From Dirofilaria immitis (lineage: Eukaryota; Nematoda; Chromadorea; Rhabditida; Onchocercidae): a DNA stretch of 64,000 nt. Positions 21,209-35,600 of this stretch are shown here, one piece after another. Each line of letters begins with the position of its first letter. Position 1 is the stretch's first letter. Location: assembly GCA_024305405.1 (NCBI GenBank), contig JAKNDB010000096.1, forward strand, positions 372,001 to 436,000. The letters are read 5' to 3'. The notes below the pieces were generated by a model. That model was given only the letters and a program-made list of their open reading frames with translations, was not told the origin of the DNA and made no database searches. The position numbers were made by a program, and so were the translations under genes.

Positions 21209-23735
21209 TTAATAATGTCCTTTTGAAAAAGCGTGCAAAAGCATACCACCGAAACATAAAAGTAAACCAACTGTATTAACCTGCAACATAAATAAATAGT
21301 CAATGTTCAATGCTATATTATTTCACGTACTTTGAAATTTTGTGATTCCGCATGATGCATTTCGCTAGTTAAAAGAAAAAATAAAAACCTTCGAATTGAC
21401 TTATGCAAGTTCACTTACCAAGGAAAAATAATCTCCGTTAATAAAATGTGCCAAAGATAATGTTACTACTTCCTGAAATACATTCGAATAAGTAACAAGT
21501 TTTTCGTTAATCGTTTTCTAAAATTAAGACTGTTTTAAAAGAAAAAAATTTTAATATAACTTACTTTGATTATTCCGAATATGTTTAACGTGATACCCGA
21601 TGTATATACGAGAAGGAGATATTCTGAAATGTCTGGAGTAACAAATTATTTTGCGACAACAATCATTAAAGAATTGCACTATTCACTACTTCCACTACTA
21701 TTAAGTTTACCGACGCACATCCTGGTTAGTTTGTTTCCAGGGCCGCAGAATTCGGAAGTACTTTATACTTTGATGTCTATGAAAATGTATCATCTCGAAT
21801 TGTTCCATTTAATTACTCATTATTTTTGAATCAAATCACCGTTACAACAATATATGAATCGCGAATATTACCTGCCATTTCCATTGCAAAAGCCAGCAGA
21901 CCACCGAATGAAATAAAAAATAATACATAGTATGGCGCATGATCATTAAGATAATGTGTCACTTTATCAAAGAAAATTGAGAACCTGAAATTGGAAATTT
22001 CAAATTAATTTCTATTAATTAAGAGTCGCATGTTGCAGATCTAATTCAACTCTGAAAGTTTGGAACAAGAGAAAACTTGATTTTTTTACGGGTAATGTTA
22101 TATGATGACCACATGAAAGGTAAGGATTTATAATTCGACTGTAATTGGAAAAAAATTTTGTTTATGTGGCAGGTGCTCCATAAAATCCAAAGGTTAACAA
22201 ATCATATAAATACAAAATTCCAAGTTCCGAGAAAGATCATGAATCGCAAAACTACCGGAAATATTATAAAATCAATCGGGTTTTGACCAAGATATCAAAA
22301 TATTTTAATATCTTGTGAATCTTAAATTATATCGGATCTTGATTTCTTTTGACAAAATTGAGCTAAAAAATAAGTGAACAAAATGAGATACTAAGGAGTA
22401 ATTAAAGTTTTATAAATTTGAGGATAAAGATACTTTACAATATATTTTATCCGAAAAACTATAGAAATTGATAAATTTTTCATCTCTGAAAAAAAAGTTG
22501 ATTCTGAACGAATTAATAGGATTTGCTTATCGTTTACCTTCGTACACGAAGAAAAGCGGAAGAATAGCAAGAACCATCCATGGTTGTACATACGCAACCA
22601 TATCTAATGGATGCTTGAGTAATTTTTTTCTCCTTGCATAACAATTTGTGAAACTGTCCATCGTAACCCTGTACATGCTGCCGCTAATTCAATTAACAAT
22701 AAACCTCGAAGTTCGAATAAAGCTGACCTGGAATATTCATGGAATATACTACGCATAAAACAATTAAAAAGTATGAAATACTTAAGCTCTCTCTTCTCTC
22801 CTTATATTATGCAGCCAGAAATAGACCAAAGTTACTGCAATCACTTTAATAATTTCAGGATAAGAATGATTTCTTCTTCAAAACAATTTTAAAAGAAATA
22901 AACCTCCACGTGAAGAGGAATAAGCCAAACGCAATGAGCCCAGCAGATATGACAAGAACAGGTCGCCACCGTTCCAAATGTAATATTAGAGCAAATGTAA
23001 CCATAAACAAAATGCTGCTCGATTTTGCCATTGTAAAAAGCTTACTGTCACATATTTAAGACCCCAATTTGATAAACCTATTAAAAATTTCAAAATATTT
23101 GAATTTCTAATTATTTGGTAGCTATATACAGCAAACAATGTAAGCATAGTTTATATTTTAATACTTTGGAGTAAGCCTACTCCATGATATATTTTCCTTT
23201 CAAACAAAGTAGCAAATCAGATCAAACTGAAAATCAAAAATGTTCAAGCTTTAATAATTCTATTGATCATTCTTAAACAAAGGAAAACAGAAACGTACCA
23301 ATATCCAGAGAAGCACAAATGCCAATTGGTACCAACCATTGTAATTGATCTTTAAACGAAACTCGAGTGCGTCTATCTGCTCGATATTCCATGATAAATC
23401 GGATAATTACGGCAAAAAAGTACTTAAGGATATAGTGGCAAGTGACAACAAAAAGTGGAAATTCATAACCCTGAAATAATGGATTTTTTTAATTTGAATT
23501 AATTAATAAAATTAAACAATTATTCAAAATTTAGCTTAATTTCCATGAAACTATATGAACAAAAAAAAAAGGTGGAAAAAAATATTTTATAATTTATAAC
23601 CTTAATGAACCATTTTTGAAAGAAAGTAAGTCCAATGGAAAGTGGATAATATATGCATACACCTGTCAATATATTCCACATATTAGCATCTTCTGGTTCT
23701 CCTTCCTCACTCTCATTTCCCAATCTATTCCTCAT
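21209..23735 (-). CDS. slc35c2: SLC35C2-like nucleotide-sugar / triose-phosphate translocator family
   Basis: Multi-pass transporter of the drug/metabolite superfamily, expected in the Golgi/ERGIC, where vertebrate SLC35C2 influences Notch O-fucosylation. Eight exons: 23735-23601, 23470-23299, 23077-22904, 22727-22538, 21984-21872, 21623-21565, 21472-21419, 21280-21209. An acidic N-terminus (NESEEGEPED) precedes hydrophobic segments: YYPLSIGLTFFQKWFIK, YEFPLFVVTCHYILKYFF, DQLQWLVPIGICASLDIGL, SNWGLKYVTVS, MAKSSSILFMVTFALIL, LELAAACTGLRWT-like, VQPWMVLAILPLFFVYEG, EYLLLVYTSGITLN, FGIIKEVVTLSLAHFI, GLLLCFGGMLLHAF. SNW...VTVS, the TMxKSS motif and G(L/I)RWT are family signatures. Three one-base deficits: T5 (read on the minus strand) at 23035-23039, A7 at 22623-22629, and 21968-21984. 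Restored, the length is 323 aa. Start: first ATG shortly before the acidic tail; upstream in-frame ATGs exist but lie in low-complexity DNA. Confidence 0.88.
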
Positions 23736-24904
23736 AACGAGAATTATATCATCTAAATATTTCAATATATTTTTTATCATACATTCATATATGTTGATCA
23801 TGTTTAGAACAATTACATACATCAATTATATGAGCTAAGTTTTATTTGTATACATAAATAACAAGATATATTAAAATAGTTTTTCTCCGTAGATCAAATT
23901 TGTTAATTCATACAAAGAATTGTAGAATAATAAATTTGAATACAAAATATAACGGAAGAAAATTTGTTATTCCAAACAAAATTTTGACCATAAATTTTTT
24001 TTAAACTCAAAGATATAATAAAATTGAAGATAGGAATAAATAATAGAAAAATATTTTCATAATTTCTATGAAATTAAATTGATTAAAATAAAAATATCAA
24101 TATTTTGTATAGTAAAAATAAATAAACAAAATATTAATTAATTTAAATTATATTGTTTATAAAATAATATAATACAATTATAAAAAGTTTCATAATTCTA
24201 TGTAAACAATTGATTAAACAAAAAAAAAAAAGAAAACGAATTTTACAATCAATGCGACAGTATAACAACAATACGACAACTAAATGATATTATCATCAGT
24301 TTACAGAAGACGAGAGTAAACACATTCTCTTTCACATCCATATATATATATATTATGGCAATGGTGACAATGATGATTAGAGAAAAGAGAGTGTTAGTTA
24401 TTTATAGAAAGTTTAAAATTACTCTTGCAAATTTTACAAATTTAAAATTCACAAGTCAATCAGAAATACACATCTCTATAAATGTAAATGTACCATTGTA
24501 CCATAAATAATTGTATCGAATGTTTGCTGAAATAAAATCAAGAAATGGTTATTAGGAAATTTAAACGAATTTATTCGAACATTAACATCCTTAAAATTAT
24601 ATGCTCTTTTCAAGCGACAACAATTCGTCTCCTGACGACCGTCTCATCAAAATATGAACTCTTGAGACTTTTCAACTTATCACATTCACTCTCGTCCATT
24701 TCGTTAACTTTTCGAACTGTCGTGCTGTTATGCACTCTCTTGCATTGACGTATTCTTTTCTGAGCAATCATTTTCCGTCTCGATTGCTTCGTATTACTTG
24801 CAATTTTCAGGGGTTAAGGAAGCACAGTAAGCAGAGAGGTGTAAGATGAGGAGAGTTGCGGGGTAGATATCTGCGTAATTGTACAAAGATGGATTAAAGA
24901 TTAC

Positions 24905-25070
24905 ACGTGTGTCTATGTGTGTACATGTAAATTGATTTGTTACGTACGTATATATGTGTGTGTATTTGTGTGTGTACGTGGTATGTGTGTGTGTGCGTAT
25001 GTTTTGTGTGTGTGTGCGTATCTGTGTTGTATATGTGTATGTATGTATGTGTGTGTATGTGTGTATGCAT
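24905..25070. repeat. Imperfect (TG)n microsatellite block
   Basis: Long purine-pyrimidine alternation, mostly tgtgtgtg with tatg and acgt interruptions. It is the only long TG block on the + strand of the window and could adopt Z-DNA. Confidence 0.9.
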
Positions 25071-25305
25071 ATGAATGATCTATTTGCGGGTGTGCATGGC
25101 TACGTATGGCCATATCTGCGTGAAAGAAATATGTATGTATTGTAATATTCTGTATGGATTGATGGAGCTGTATGGATTGATGGATATATGTTGTTCACAT
25201 GAGTGGATTAGCTAGATAGGTGGCTTTATCTTTTATCATTTTTTCACATGGTAAGCTTTTGTTTGTTATCAATATGATAACACAGATTTCTGTGAGTATG
25301 CCAAT

Positions 25306-25365
25306 ATTTGTGGATATATTATACTAATATTACATATAAAATCTTATGCCAATATATCCACAAAT
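25306..25365. repeat. 15-bp perfect inverted repeat, 30-nt loop
   Basis: atttgtggatatatt at 25306-25320 is the reverse complement of 25351-25365. Both arms are preceded or followed by related tatgccaatat text, so it may be a small rearranged duplication. Confidence 0.7.
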
Positions 25366-26883
25366 GATACCTGCTAATGTTTGTCGTCCAATCACTTTTC
25401 TTTCATTACATGCTATCATTTATCAGCATTTGTAATAGCGAGAAATATGATGCGATGCTATGATATAACTTGCATAGTGTCATAATGAGAATATATGATA
25501 TCATGCTACTAAAAAGTTGTTATAGTGAGATCATTCAATTCACGTAAATATGTTTTAGTATTGGTTCGCATTTTAGTCAATCGATTTTTCGATTTTTATT
25601 CGTATTTATGAATTATTACTGAAACTGGAAATGTATTTCATTGAATTTCATTGATTTCCATCTCCAATTATACTTTAAATGGAAAAAATTTCAACGGACA
25701 TGATTCCTTTATTGTTAAATCTGAAAAATGAATAGAAACAGTAAACGGGAAGGGAGAAGAGTGAGAAGATGAAAAAATGCTGAATGATTAAACACGGATA
25801 ACTTAAAGAGAAAATTAGTTAGAAAAATTCTCTCAATGCTCTGTCATCTGTCTTCTTTAGATAAAAATTATCTTTTGTCGACAAAATTGCTACCTTTTCA
25901 TTAATAAAAGACTTTTTTATATTGGAAATTGGATTTTTATCCACCCTTCTTGATTCTCATTAATTCAGTTATTACACCAGAAATCAATTCATTATGATAA
26001 TTATTATATGTTAAATAGTATAGTATTTTAATTTTATAGATTTTTCCAATAATTTTTTTCTCATTTTTGTCTTCTACTATATATCGTTGGGATATTTTTT
26101 CTGAAAATGATGAAAAATACTAGATATTAATGCAGTTATTCGTTGTGCATTTCATCTTTGCAAGATCTGAAATGCCGGGAAGATAGGATGCAATCTTGAA
26201 GTAGAACAAGAAGCTGAAGAAGTAATTGATTGATTACTTGATAGTTATAGTCTATGCTATCTCTTCAGTTACTTTCGTTGGAATATTTGATCTACTTTAG
26301 AACAGCGTTAAATAAACGATTCTATCGATGGCGTTACCACTCATTTCCATATATTCTTCGTTTGCTGTACTTTTAGTTTTGTTTGTTGTTTTTTTTTAAA
26401 TAATGTGCATTGTATGCAATTATTTTATATCGTATATATATTTTTTCAGATTATATGTGTTAATTTTATTCCATTTAAAGCTTGCAAAGTTTTAGAGATC
26501 ATTGAAAATTTTATTTGCACTTGATTTTCGAAAATTAAATTTACTAATCGATAGAATTCTAAAAGATGTGCTTCTAATGTGTTAGTAGGATTCTTTGGGT
26601 ACTGGGAATATATTTCAATCTACGTATATTCTACATGTTTGATATAATAAATAACTTAGTTAAATAGTAGGTAATAGATATTTGGATATATAGTATGAAT
26701 TGATATTAAACCTATAACATATAAGAAATGCATTGTAAAGAATATAGGAATGTTAAGTGTAATATTCGTGATTACCTTTCGTGAATATATCGTTTGCTGC
26801 TATTACTACGAAGTAGTATATTATCTTTAGGGTAGGTAGGGATTATTCGTTGTGTTTTTCATTCTGGCTGCATAACTGGCGCA

Positions 26884-29800
26884 ATGGCACAACAAACTCC
26901 TTACATTGGGAGCAGAATAAGTTTGATTTCCAAATTGGATATACGCTATGAAGGAATATTATACACCGTCGATACCAATGAATCAACTATTGCTCTTGCA
27001 AAAGGTTACTGTACCGAATTCTTATTGTATGATCAATGCTAGTACTGTAATCCAAACCAGATCTGGGTTGTATTGTCGATTTTATGCGTCATTGTTGTCA
27101 ACCTAATTGTTTCATTCATTTTATATGTCATTTTGCTTATCTAATGTGGAAGATTAAACTGGTAGGCGGACTGATATTGAATAGTAAGTCTTGACGTATA
27201 TAGACGTATATATGATGAACACTAACTGCTGAAAAGACTGGATAGATCACGATGGAGTCACGAATTGCCATCTCCTGTATTGATTGATAAGTTGTGTTGC
27301 CTCACTCTTCGTGATCTCTATCTGAACTGTAGCAGCAAATTTATTGGTTTTCTTAAAATTTTCGTAGTACATATATGGTTTACAGTATGTTGAATTTTCG
27401 CCATGGCTACGGACCTACGAAAACAAGGTGTTTTTACTGAAGTGATTATCAACTATTTCCTTAAACTTCGGATTAGCAAATAACTATGTTCTCTTAATGT
27501 GGTATATTTTAGTGCGCTCATTCGGGACAGAAGATAGACCAACGCCAAATCCAGTTGCTGCTCGTGATGACATATATGAATATATTATTTTTAAAGCAAC
27601 AGATATCAAAGATTTGATTGTTTGTGAGACACCAAAACCGGTACCTCAGCTTGCTAGCGGTTTGGCTTATGACCCAGCCATACTGTCAATTTCTTCCGGA
27701 CGTACTATTCCAGTGCATCCCTCAGTTCCAAGTGTACCTATAGGTAGCAACATTATTAGTGCTGGATGTGAGTTTCTTTTTAGTTTAATCGGTTTAATTG
27801 GTCTTGTATTTGAGAAGTAAAAATTTAATGAACTGAAATTTAATTGTTTGTACGGGGTTTTGTTTTTTCATAGCAATTTTTTTGAAAAATTTATGCGAAT
27901 AAAATTCTTCTAGGAATTACATGAGGAATAAGAAAATAGCTCCATTTGGAAGATAGCTTTGTTGTGGGTTAACTTAGGTAAAAATGAATTATCGATGATA
28001 ATGTATCATTGTATCAAGCTCTAGTATATTTATTATTTGCAGCAGCTAATTTCAATATATTTGAAGCATCGCGTTCTGGCACACCGAATCGTATTTCGCC
28101 AGGAGAAGATCCAGCACATTCGCGTGCTCCTGGTGCGGGACGCAGTCAACGTACAGGTTCAGTATCGAATCCAATGCAGTCGGTAATAGGTAATAAAAAC
28201 CGTGGTGGTTTCCAGCAACAAACACAGCATCAAGGAGGACCCAATAACGGACGTCAGTTTACACATGGTGAAAGTTTCTAATGCAAGGAATTTTGAAGTT
28301 TAAAATCATCCTTGCTGATTTGAATTATTTCCTGCCCAATGTTCTTTTTCATTTTGCGGAACCACTTAAGACCTTTTGATGGATCTTATAAAAATTTTCT
28401 TGATTTTAATTTTTCGCAGTTTAAACAAATCTAATTTTTCCAAAAAAATTCCTTATCGTTAGAAAAAAATATTTTCAATAGGTGTACCATAAAACCTAAA
28501 TTATATTTTCTGCTTTCTTCAGGAATTTGAGTGTTAGCAGATGTAGAACTACGTTGTTATTACCGCCATTTCTACATATCCATTTTTTCATGCTTTTTTC
28601 TCTTCTATGCTGTCAAATGTATTTGCTGTATATCTTGGATACATATTGAATGATACTGCCATTAGTAAATTAAGCTGCATATTATAAGCCCCTTCAGACA
28701 TCTTGTAATTATTTTCGAAATTACAAATTATTTCAAATTTCAGGACAGCAAAATTACCCAAATGTTGGTGGAACTTATCAGGGAACTATGGACGAGTTGG
28801 ACAGCAGAATTATCGTGAAAATCGTGGAGGTTTCTTTAATCGTGGAGGTAATGTAAATTATCAGCGCGGTGGAGTAAGTAGTCGTGGTGGAATGAGTGGC
28901 AAGCCGCAGTCGAAAGAGAAGTTGAAATTTGAAAGTGACTACGACTTTGAGAAGGCCAATGAACAATTTCAAGAAACGCTGAATCACATCAGTCTCGATC
29001 TCAAGAAAACCAAACTGGAGGGTTAGTTATTGCATGATGAAGAAATGAGGATTTTGTAATGGTTTTTGTCTTTGATATTCAGTTATTAGCAGGCTTTCTT
29101 TACACAAGTTCATACAGTTTTTGAAAATTATACTGTCTTTTCGACAATAGTCAAATTGATTTATTTAGGAATACCTTGGTTTCGAATATCTTTCCATACT
29201 TATTTATAATGATACTTAGAAACAATCATATTACATTGCAGTAAATGGAAGTTAGTAACATATGAAAGCATTTGATGACATTAGACACTGCTGGACTGAA
29301 TGATTGGATAGTTCTTAACGTTCTGGTGCTGGCATTGCCTAACATTCTGTCTATTCCAAATCAGCTATAATTATTTCATATCTCATAGACTAAATAGTAG
29401 CTTCGTTTATATTGTGTTACAAACATCTAGTGTCCACAGATAAATAATTAATAAATTTCAAATGGAAATTTTGGTGACTCTTTATTAAAAGGTCAGTATT
29501 TCTGTATTTTTGGGTTTATTTAGATGGGACTAAAAATCACAAATGGAATCTGATGCTGGTTCAGATGTTGTTGAGGAAGAAATTGCTGAAAATGGCCAGG
29601 AGGATCAGGAAAAGCGGTACTACGATAAAAGCTCATCATTTTTCGATCGAATTTCGTGTGAAGCGCTTGAAAAACAGGAAGGGTTTGTTAACATTTTTTA
29701 ATTTGTATTATTTTCCATGTTAATTGTCCTAGGAATTCTTGGGATTTTTGCAATGTATGACGAAATTTGTATTGTGTCGTTGTAGAAAACCACGTACGGA

Positions 29801-30448
29801 TTGGAGAAAAGAGCGTGAGACAAACCAAGAAACATTTGGACATTCTGCAGTGCGCTCACTTACGTATCGTCGTCCTCGAGGATTCATGGGTGGACGTGGC
29901 GGTCGTGGTGGGCATATGAATAATGGTTATCGCTACAATTCTGGTAAGCCTTAGTGCTTACGGAACAGATTATCCCAGTTTCACGAGCTACACATAAGAT
30001 TGTTAGTGCTTTTTAGTAACTTTGTATGCGACTTAATTTGTTTCTATCAACTATGCTTTATTAAATTTATTGTACGTATAGCTCACGAAACTGGTAAAAT
30101 AATTGTTTTAAACTTATTGCAGAGCTTTTTCTTGAAATTTATGTATCCAAATCATCTCATTTTTCTTATTATCCATAATTAGGATTTCTCAAGATTTTTA
30201 AAATGACAGAAAATTTTTTCATAATAAAAGCTCTATGGTGTGTCTACCATATCAATATAAGGTATTATTCGTCGAAATTTCTTATAAGATTTTATAAACT
30301 CACTTGGAGTTTGGTTTTTCTGAGTATAAATACATTACTTTTAGGTTACAATTACGGGAATCAGCAGCGAAGCAGTTACGGTAATTTCCATAATAATTAC
30401 AGTCGTCGAAACAATTATCGTAATAGCACCAGCTATTCTGGCCCCTAA
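26884..30448 (+). CDS. car-1: CAR-1 / LSM14 (Trailer hitch) P-body and P-granule protein
   Basis: RNA-granule protein that binds DEAD-box helicase CGH-1/DDX6 and controls translation of maternal mRNAs; in C. elegans it is needed for cytokinesis. Seven exons: 26884-27004, 27513-27767, 28043-28267, 28744-29021, 29524-29682, 29786-29943, 30345-30448. The LSm14 domain spans about residues 1-85 ([52 protein letters not shown]), followed by a proline- and serine-rich linker. Exon 4 has RGG/NRGG repeats and the FDF motif ([19 protein letters not shown]). Exon 5 has the FFD box ([13 protein letters not shown]). Exon 6 has a TFG-box-like run ([17 protein letters not shown]) and GGRGGRGG; exon 7 is an N/Y/R-rich tail ending SYSGP. 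Two one-base deficits (28779-28786 and 29538-29545) break frame; restored, the length is 433 aa. The start gives a perfect LSm14 N-terminus. Confidence 0.95.
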
Positions 30449-32610
30449 ATACAGTAGTCTAAGATGAGCAACTGGATCATTTCCTTTATATTATTACACA
30501 CTGATTATTGTTTTGCTTTATTTCTTAGTTATGATTATAATTTGTTATAATCTCAGAAGTTTTCCTTGAAAGTTCCTTTTTTCTTATCGTTTTACTTTTT
30601 CATTTCAACTTGGCAAAAACTGTTGCAAATTCTGTCTTTTTCGAAACTGAGAGTTTGCTTCCTTGAAAGAGAAGATAAATATTTTTTCTATTTTTGGAGG
30701 ATTCTATAATTTAAGAAGTGGGCTGAACACATCTTTTAAATTTTTGAAATTTAGTTCCTGAAAAGCTGTTGAAAACTACTAAGTGAATATTAAATAAGTT
30801 GTGGGTAAGAAGAAAATATTATATAACTGATGATTTTGAATAAGCTTGAAAATTCTGACAAAAAATTTATTGATTTCAAGTGACATTCATGTAGCTAGAT
30901 GTTACTGGTCTTAAATTTGTGGGTTTAATATTAGTTTGTCTTAGTGGCTAATAACATTAGATAATCATTAATCTGGGAAGCCTGATAGAATTTAGATAGT
31001 GACAGACATTTTTACACGAGACTCTTAGGTCTGTCCGTATTTGACTATTGATGCATTGTATACTTTTTGCTTTCACATAAGTAAAGGCGCTCTACATGCG
31101 CGATTTGTGTATGGTATTATTTGTGAAAATATTTTTGAAAACAATCAGTGCACTTGTTTTTATGCTTGTTTCTCCAAAGTTTTCCTTCTGGTGCATAATT
31201 TTACGAATTTATTTTTGCAAAACAAATGACCAGAATTTTTTTAAAAACTCTCTTGATTTTTGGAGATTGCGCTTTTCCGTTTTGATAAATTGTTATTAAT
31301 TGCAAATATATGTGGCACATTCGATTATTTTACTGTAAAAGTGTGGCTATTTCCTTTAAATTTGTGTTTAATGTTTCGTTTTAAAGAATTTTCGCCACTT
31401 CAATTTTCCAATGATCACGTTCATGTATGAATGCATCAGTCGCTGTATGTTATACAGTGACACATATAAAAAGGTTTTATTGATATGATATACTTTATTG
31501 TAGCTAATAAAAATGTTGTTTATTAGTAATCATACTGCGTTGAATTACAAATAAATTAAAACTGGAAGGATTTTTCTATTACAATTTTCATACATTTCAC
31601 TCCGTTGTACTTCAGATGTTGCCGTTGAAGTAATTAATCAATTTTTACAAATAGTTTACTTATGTAGCGTATTTATTATGTTGCATTTTCAAGTTTGATT
31701 TTTTCATGTTCCGCAAAATGTTCGAACTCTGAATAGCTGAGTAGTCGAGTGCTCTCGGATTATTCAGATATTCGGACGATTATCTGACCACGAATACACG
31801 TATATTTTTGTATTTCGCAATTTTAAAGAAAGATATTATGATGGAGTCTTTCTTGAGATATGTAGAATTCAATGTAGTTGTTTTTTTTTTCAAAAACAAT
31901 CTAATTATTTGTTTAGTCGGGAAATAGTGAAGAAGATAAATGCTACAATAAAGTTGAGGAGATTAATGATGGCATGATTTGAAAGTGAAACTTTTAAAAG
32001 TTGATGGAGCTAAAAGTGTGTAACCATCTGAAAAAAAAGTCTTGATATATACATAGTACTTTTTTGATATGAAATAGTGATATGGCAACAGGGTATGGAC
32101 ATGTATCGTCTGAAAGGCGATCGTCGATTGGCTCTCAGCAAAAATCATTCTTTTCGCTACGGAAATTCGCTGAAATCATTGGAATAAATCAGTGCGAGAA
32201 AATGATGGAATGATGAAAATGGAAGATGAAATCATTTTTTTGTTATATTTATTGGCCGCTTTATCTTAAACTTCCTCAGTGCACATCACTCTCCTGATCA
32301 CTTATCGTTTTCAAGACTTGAAGAAGATATAATCATAGCAGCCTATTATGTTTCGGTGATACGCTTTATCAACGATATTTATTTCAATTTATTCTGTAAT
32401 CAAATCTTTTCAACAAAAAAAAAAAAAAAAAACTGCAATTATTAAAATTATTGCGTTGTTTTCATCCTAACTCAGAACTACGAAATAAAGGTAAGTTATT
32501 TGCAGAATTCTGAAGAGATCAAGCAATTCTTTACAAATTTGTTGACCATGAAACGAAATTTTTAAACTTCAACTAAGAGCTTTTGAAAGCAAAATTTATC
32601 ATTTATCAAT
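30449..32610. other. Intergenic region between CAR-1 and innexin
   Basis: About 2.2 kb. The left part is presumably the CAR-1 3' UTR and the right part the innexin promoter. No coding exon was recognised on either strand; a poly(A) run lies at about 32408-32427. Confidence 0.5.
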
Positions 32611-35600
32611 ATGGATAAACTATCAGCAGTAATCGAATCGTTGACGAAACCACGATATGAGGAAGATTCAATCGATCGATTAAATTATCACGTTACTACA
32701 CTTATATTACTCCTCGCTGCATTTGCAATAATTGCCAAGGTTTTCTTAATTTTATTAGATTCATTCTAATATGATTCTCACATTTTAAATCATTCATCTT
32801 TAACCCAAAATGATATTTTTAATGCTTAATAAAGTTTAGAAGAAGCATAACGTCATCATCATTATGTTTCTGTTGTTTAGTTTCTATAAATTACAATTGG
32901 AATATTTGAACTATTTGTATTATTCATTTTAAATCTTCCAAAAAATATCAATGAATAATTGTTTCTCTAATAATCCAATGATAAAAGAAACGAAGAAATT
33001 TTGATTAATTCTCGTCTTTTTTCCATCATTTGTTTTGCAAAAAATTAGTTTTGATTTTTCATAATAATTATTATTTGGAAGAATTATTGTAAATTATAAA
33101 TTCACACTATAATTTTATTTTTATTTGGCTATCTTTGCCAGTTTCTCTACTTCTACTAGAACATCGGAAATATAAAAGACGTTTATGGGATTGTAATTCA
33201 GGAGTTTATTGATAGTCGATGAATGAATAAAATGATGAGGATACTGTATTACTACAGTATCTTGCATTTATCTGTTGGCCTTTACTGGTTTGTCCATTTC
33301 TTCAAATTTTTATCAGTTTTCGTTTTGACCAACTTCATATCGATACTTGGAAAATGCTTCCCAACCTTCGCAATAAAACGTCATCATTATTATTCTTTTC
33401 CTACTGTATTCACCGTATCCAGTTAATAATTCATTCATCCTGTTCACTTCTATCATCATCTTTTTCAAAATTCTTCTGAATCTCTGGTTTTTTATTCTTG
33501 GAAAGATATTTCCTTAGTATTGTTTTTCATATCATCCCCTACCTAGTTATACTTTTGATGATTACGGTAGTTATAAATGATATTCAGTTATTTTTGCTAT
33601 TATTCACTTTAAGTGTATTTCGAACTCATTAATCAGGTAAGAGAAAAGTTAAATTTACTGAATGATAGAGAACTGTAAAGAGAGAGAGAGAGAGATTAGA
33701 GTAAAAAGCATCATAGGTAATTGAGATAATCTATTAACAATTGATACTCATCGAGATAATTTATTATCAATTGATACCCATTAAAAATTTGTCACCATCA
33801 TCGAAAACTTGTATTCATGAAATGAATTAACAATCTTCATTAGTTGATATCCTCAATAATGTTCCAATGATTTTCCTGTAATGTAGGAAAACATGATGGA
33901 ATACTAGCAAAAGACAATTGAGATTTTTTCAATCCTATTGTGATAGAATTTACAATGAGAGAAATATTTATTATGAATTCTAACTCATGTGGCCTTATGA
34001 TTGCAAGGTTATTTCAAAAATTTCAAACAAGCTTCTAAAAGATCAATGAAATATAATGGAAGAAAAAAATACAGAAAAATGGCTCTAAACAATGGATTTG
34101 ATCAGAACTGAGCTGATACTGAATGGATTTAATTTAATTGAATTCAAATAAAATTGAATGCAATTTAATTTAATATGAAGTAATCAAAGATCTCATAACA
34201 TACTATAAATATGTTGAGAATTCAGAGTTTCTTGAAATATTTGATAACTTAAAGAAATCAAAGAAATGAAATTGAATTTTAACTTAACAGGAATATGGTG
34301 GTGATCCGATTCAGTGTTGGTTACCTGCTGAATTAGCATCACAAAAATCATGGGAACAGTATGCAGAAGGATATTGTTTCGTTGAGAATACCTACTATAT
34401 TCCGTTGGAGCAGAATATACCACAAAGTGTGAAACATCGTGAAGAGAAAATGATTACGTATTATCAAGTAATAATATAACACTAGCTTCTTTTTTTTTTT
34501 TCTCAATAATCGTATTAACAACTCTTCAGTGATAATCGTTTAATCAGTCGACGAAGAATTTAGCAATATTGCTTGTAAATAAATTATATTCAGTAAATAC
34601 TGTATTGTCATATCTGATATGATATTAGCATCGGAATTGTTTTAGTGGGTACCATTCACGCTAATGCTTCAAGCATTTTCGTTTGTAATACCTCATGTCT
34701 TCTGGAGAATGCTTAATTGGACTTCAAGTTCGTTTTTTTTCATTAATTTTCACGTAATTGCAATTTCTATGAATTAAAAAAAAAAAATTCTGTCCATCTT
34801 TTTGATTTCATTTATGCAAAGAGAAAATGAGAAAATTCCATGAATTCTATTTATTAAATTATCCAAAAATTCTCTTGTAGATATACAAACGCGTGCAGTA
34901 ATATCAATGGCGGATAGCGTACGTCAAATGAATCCTTGTGGTGCTGAAGCAAATAATATCGTGGATTCAATCGCCTATCACATCTATCATGTTACAAAAT
35001 CAACCAAGCATTTGAAGAAAATATTACAGAAAAGTAATTTGCTTGTCATCCTTACAAGGTATCAATACAATATTTTGATTTGAGATTATGGATGTTTTAA
35101 AATTATCATAAGCGCGAAATATTATAGCTGATAAGATAATGAAAGAGTTCAGTCATCCTGAAATTAATTCATCTGATTTGTCTATTAATAGTATCGAGAG
35201 CGTGTTTTAATCGTTATCAGAAAGGATTTATGATGTCATAACAACGGAATTAGTTCGCTTTGCGAAAGCGAATTTGTGTTTCAGGATTTTTACGGAATCC
35301 TATCTCAGTACAATTTATTTAATAACCAAACTTTTGTTCGTTGGAAATGCAATAATACAGGTAAGAGTAGAGAAAAAATGCTTATTGAAAGAATTTCGAG
35401 AAACTTTTTCTCGTTTTGATTTAATATTAATCTGAAATTCTTTTTAAAACATACAATAATCTGTTTTGAAATTTATATATTTTATTTAGATTTCAGTTTT
35501 GGATAGTATCACTTTATTTGGGCGGAAATGGTTATGAATTGACGAAAGCATTGTTGAAACGACAAACCTGGAAAAACACCGGTCTTTTCCCGAGAGTAAC

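Larger units (their letters stand above)
23736..26883. other. Intergenic region between divergent SLC35C2 and CAR-1 genes
   Basis: About 3.1 kb with no coding exon seen. It contains an A+T-rich stretch, an imperfect (TG)n/(GTAT)n block at about 24905-25070, and a small inverted repeat (25306-25365). The open frame through the TG block is a repeat artefact. Confidence 0.5.

Noticed and set aside
21566..21829. 87-codon open frame on the + strand
   Set aside because: It overlaps the antisense of a well-supported SLC35C2 exon (21623-21565).
24954..25145. Cys/Val-rich 63-codon open frame
   Set aside because: It is a translation of the (TG)n block and has no homology or splice context.
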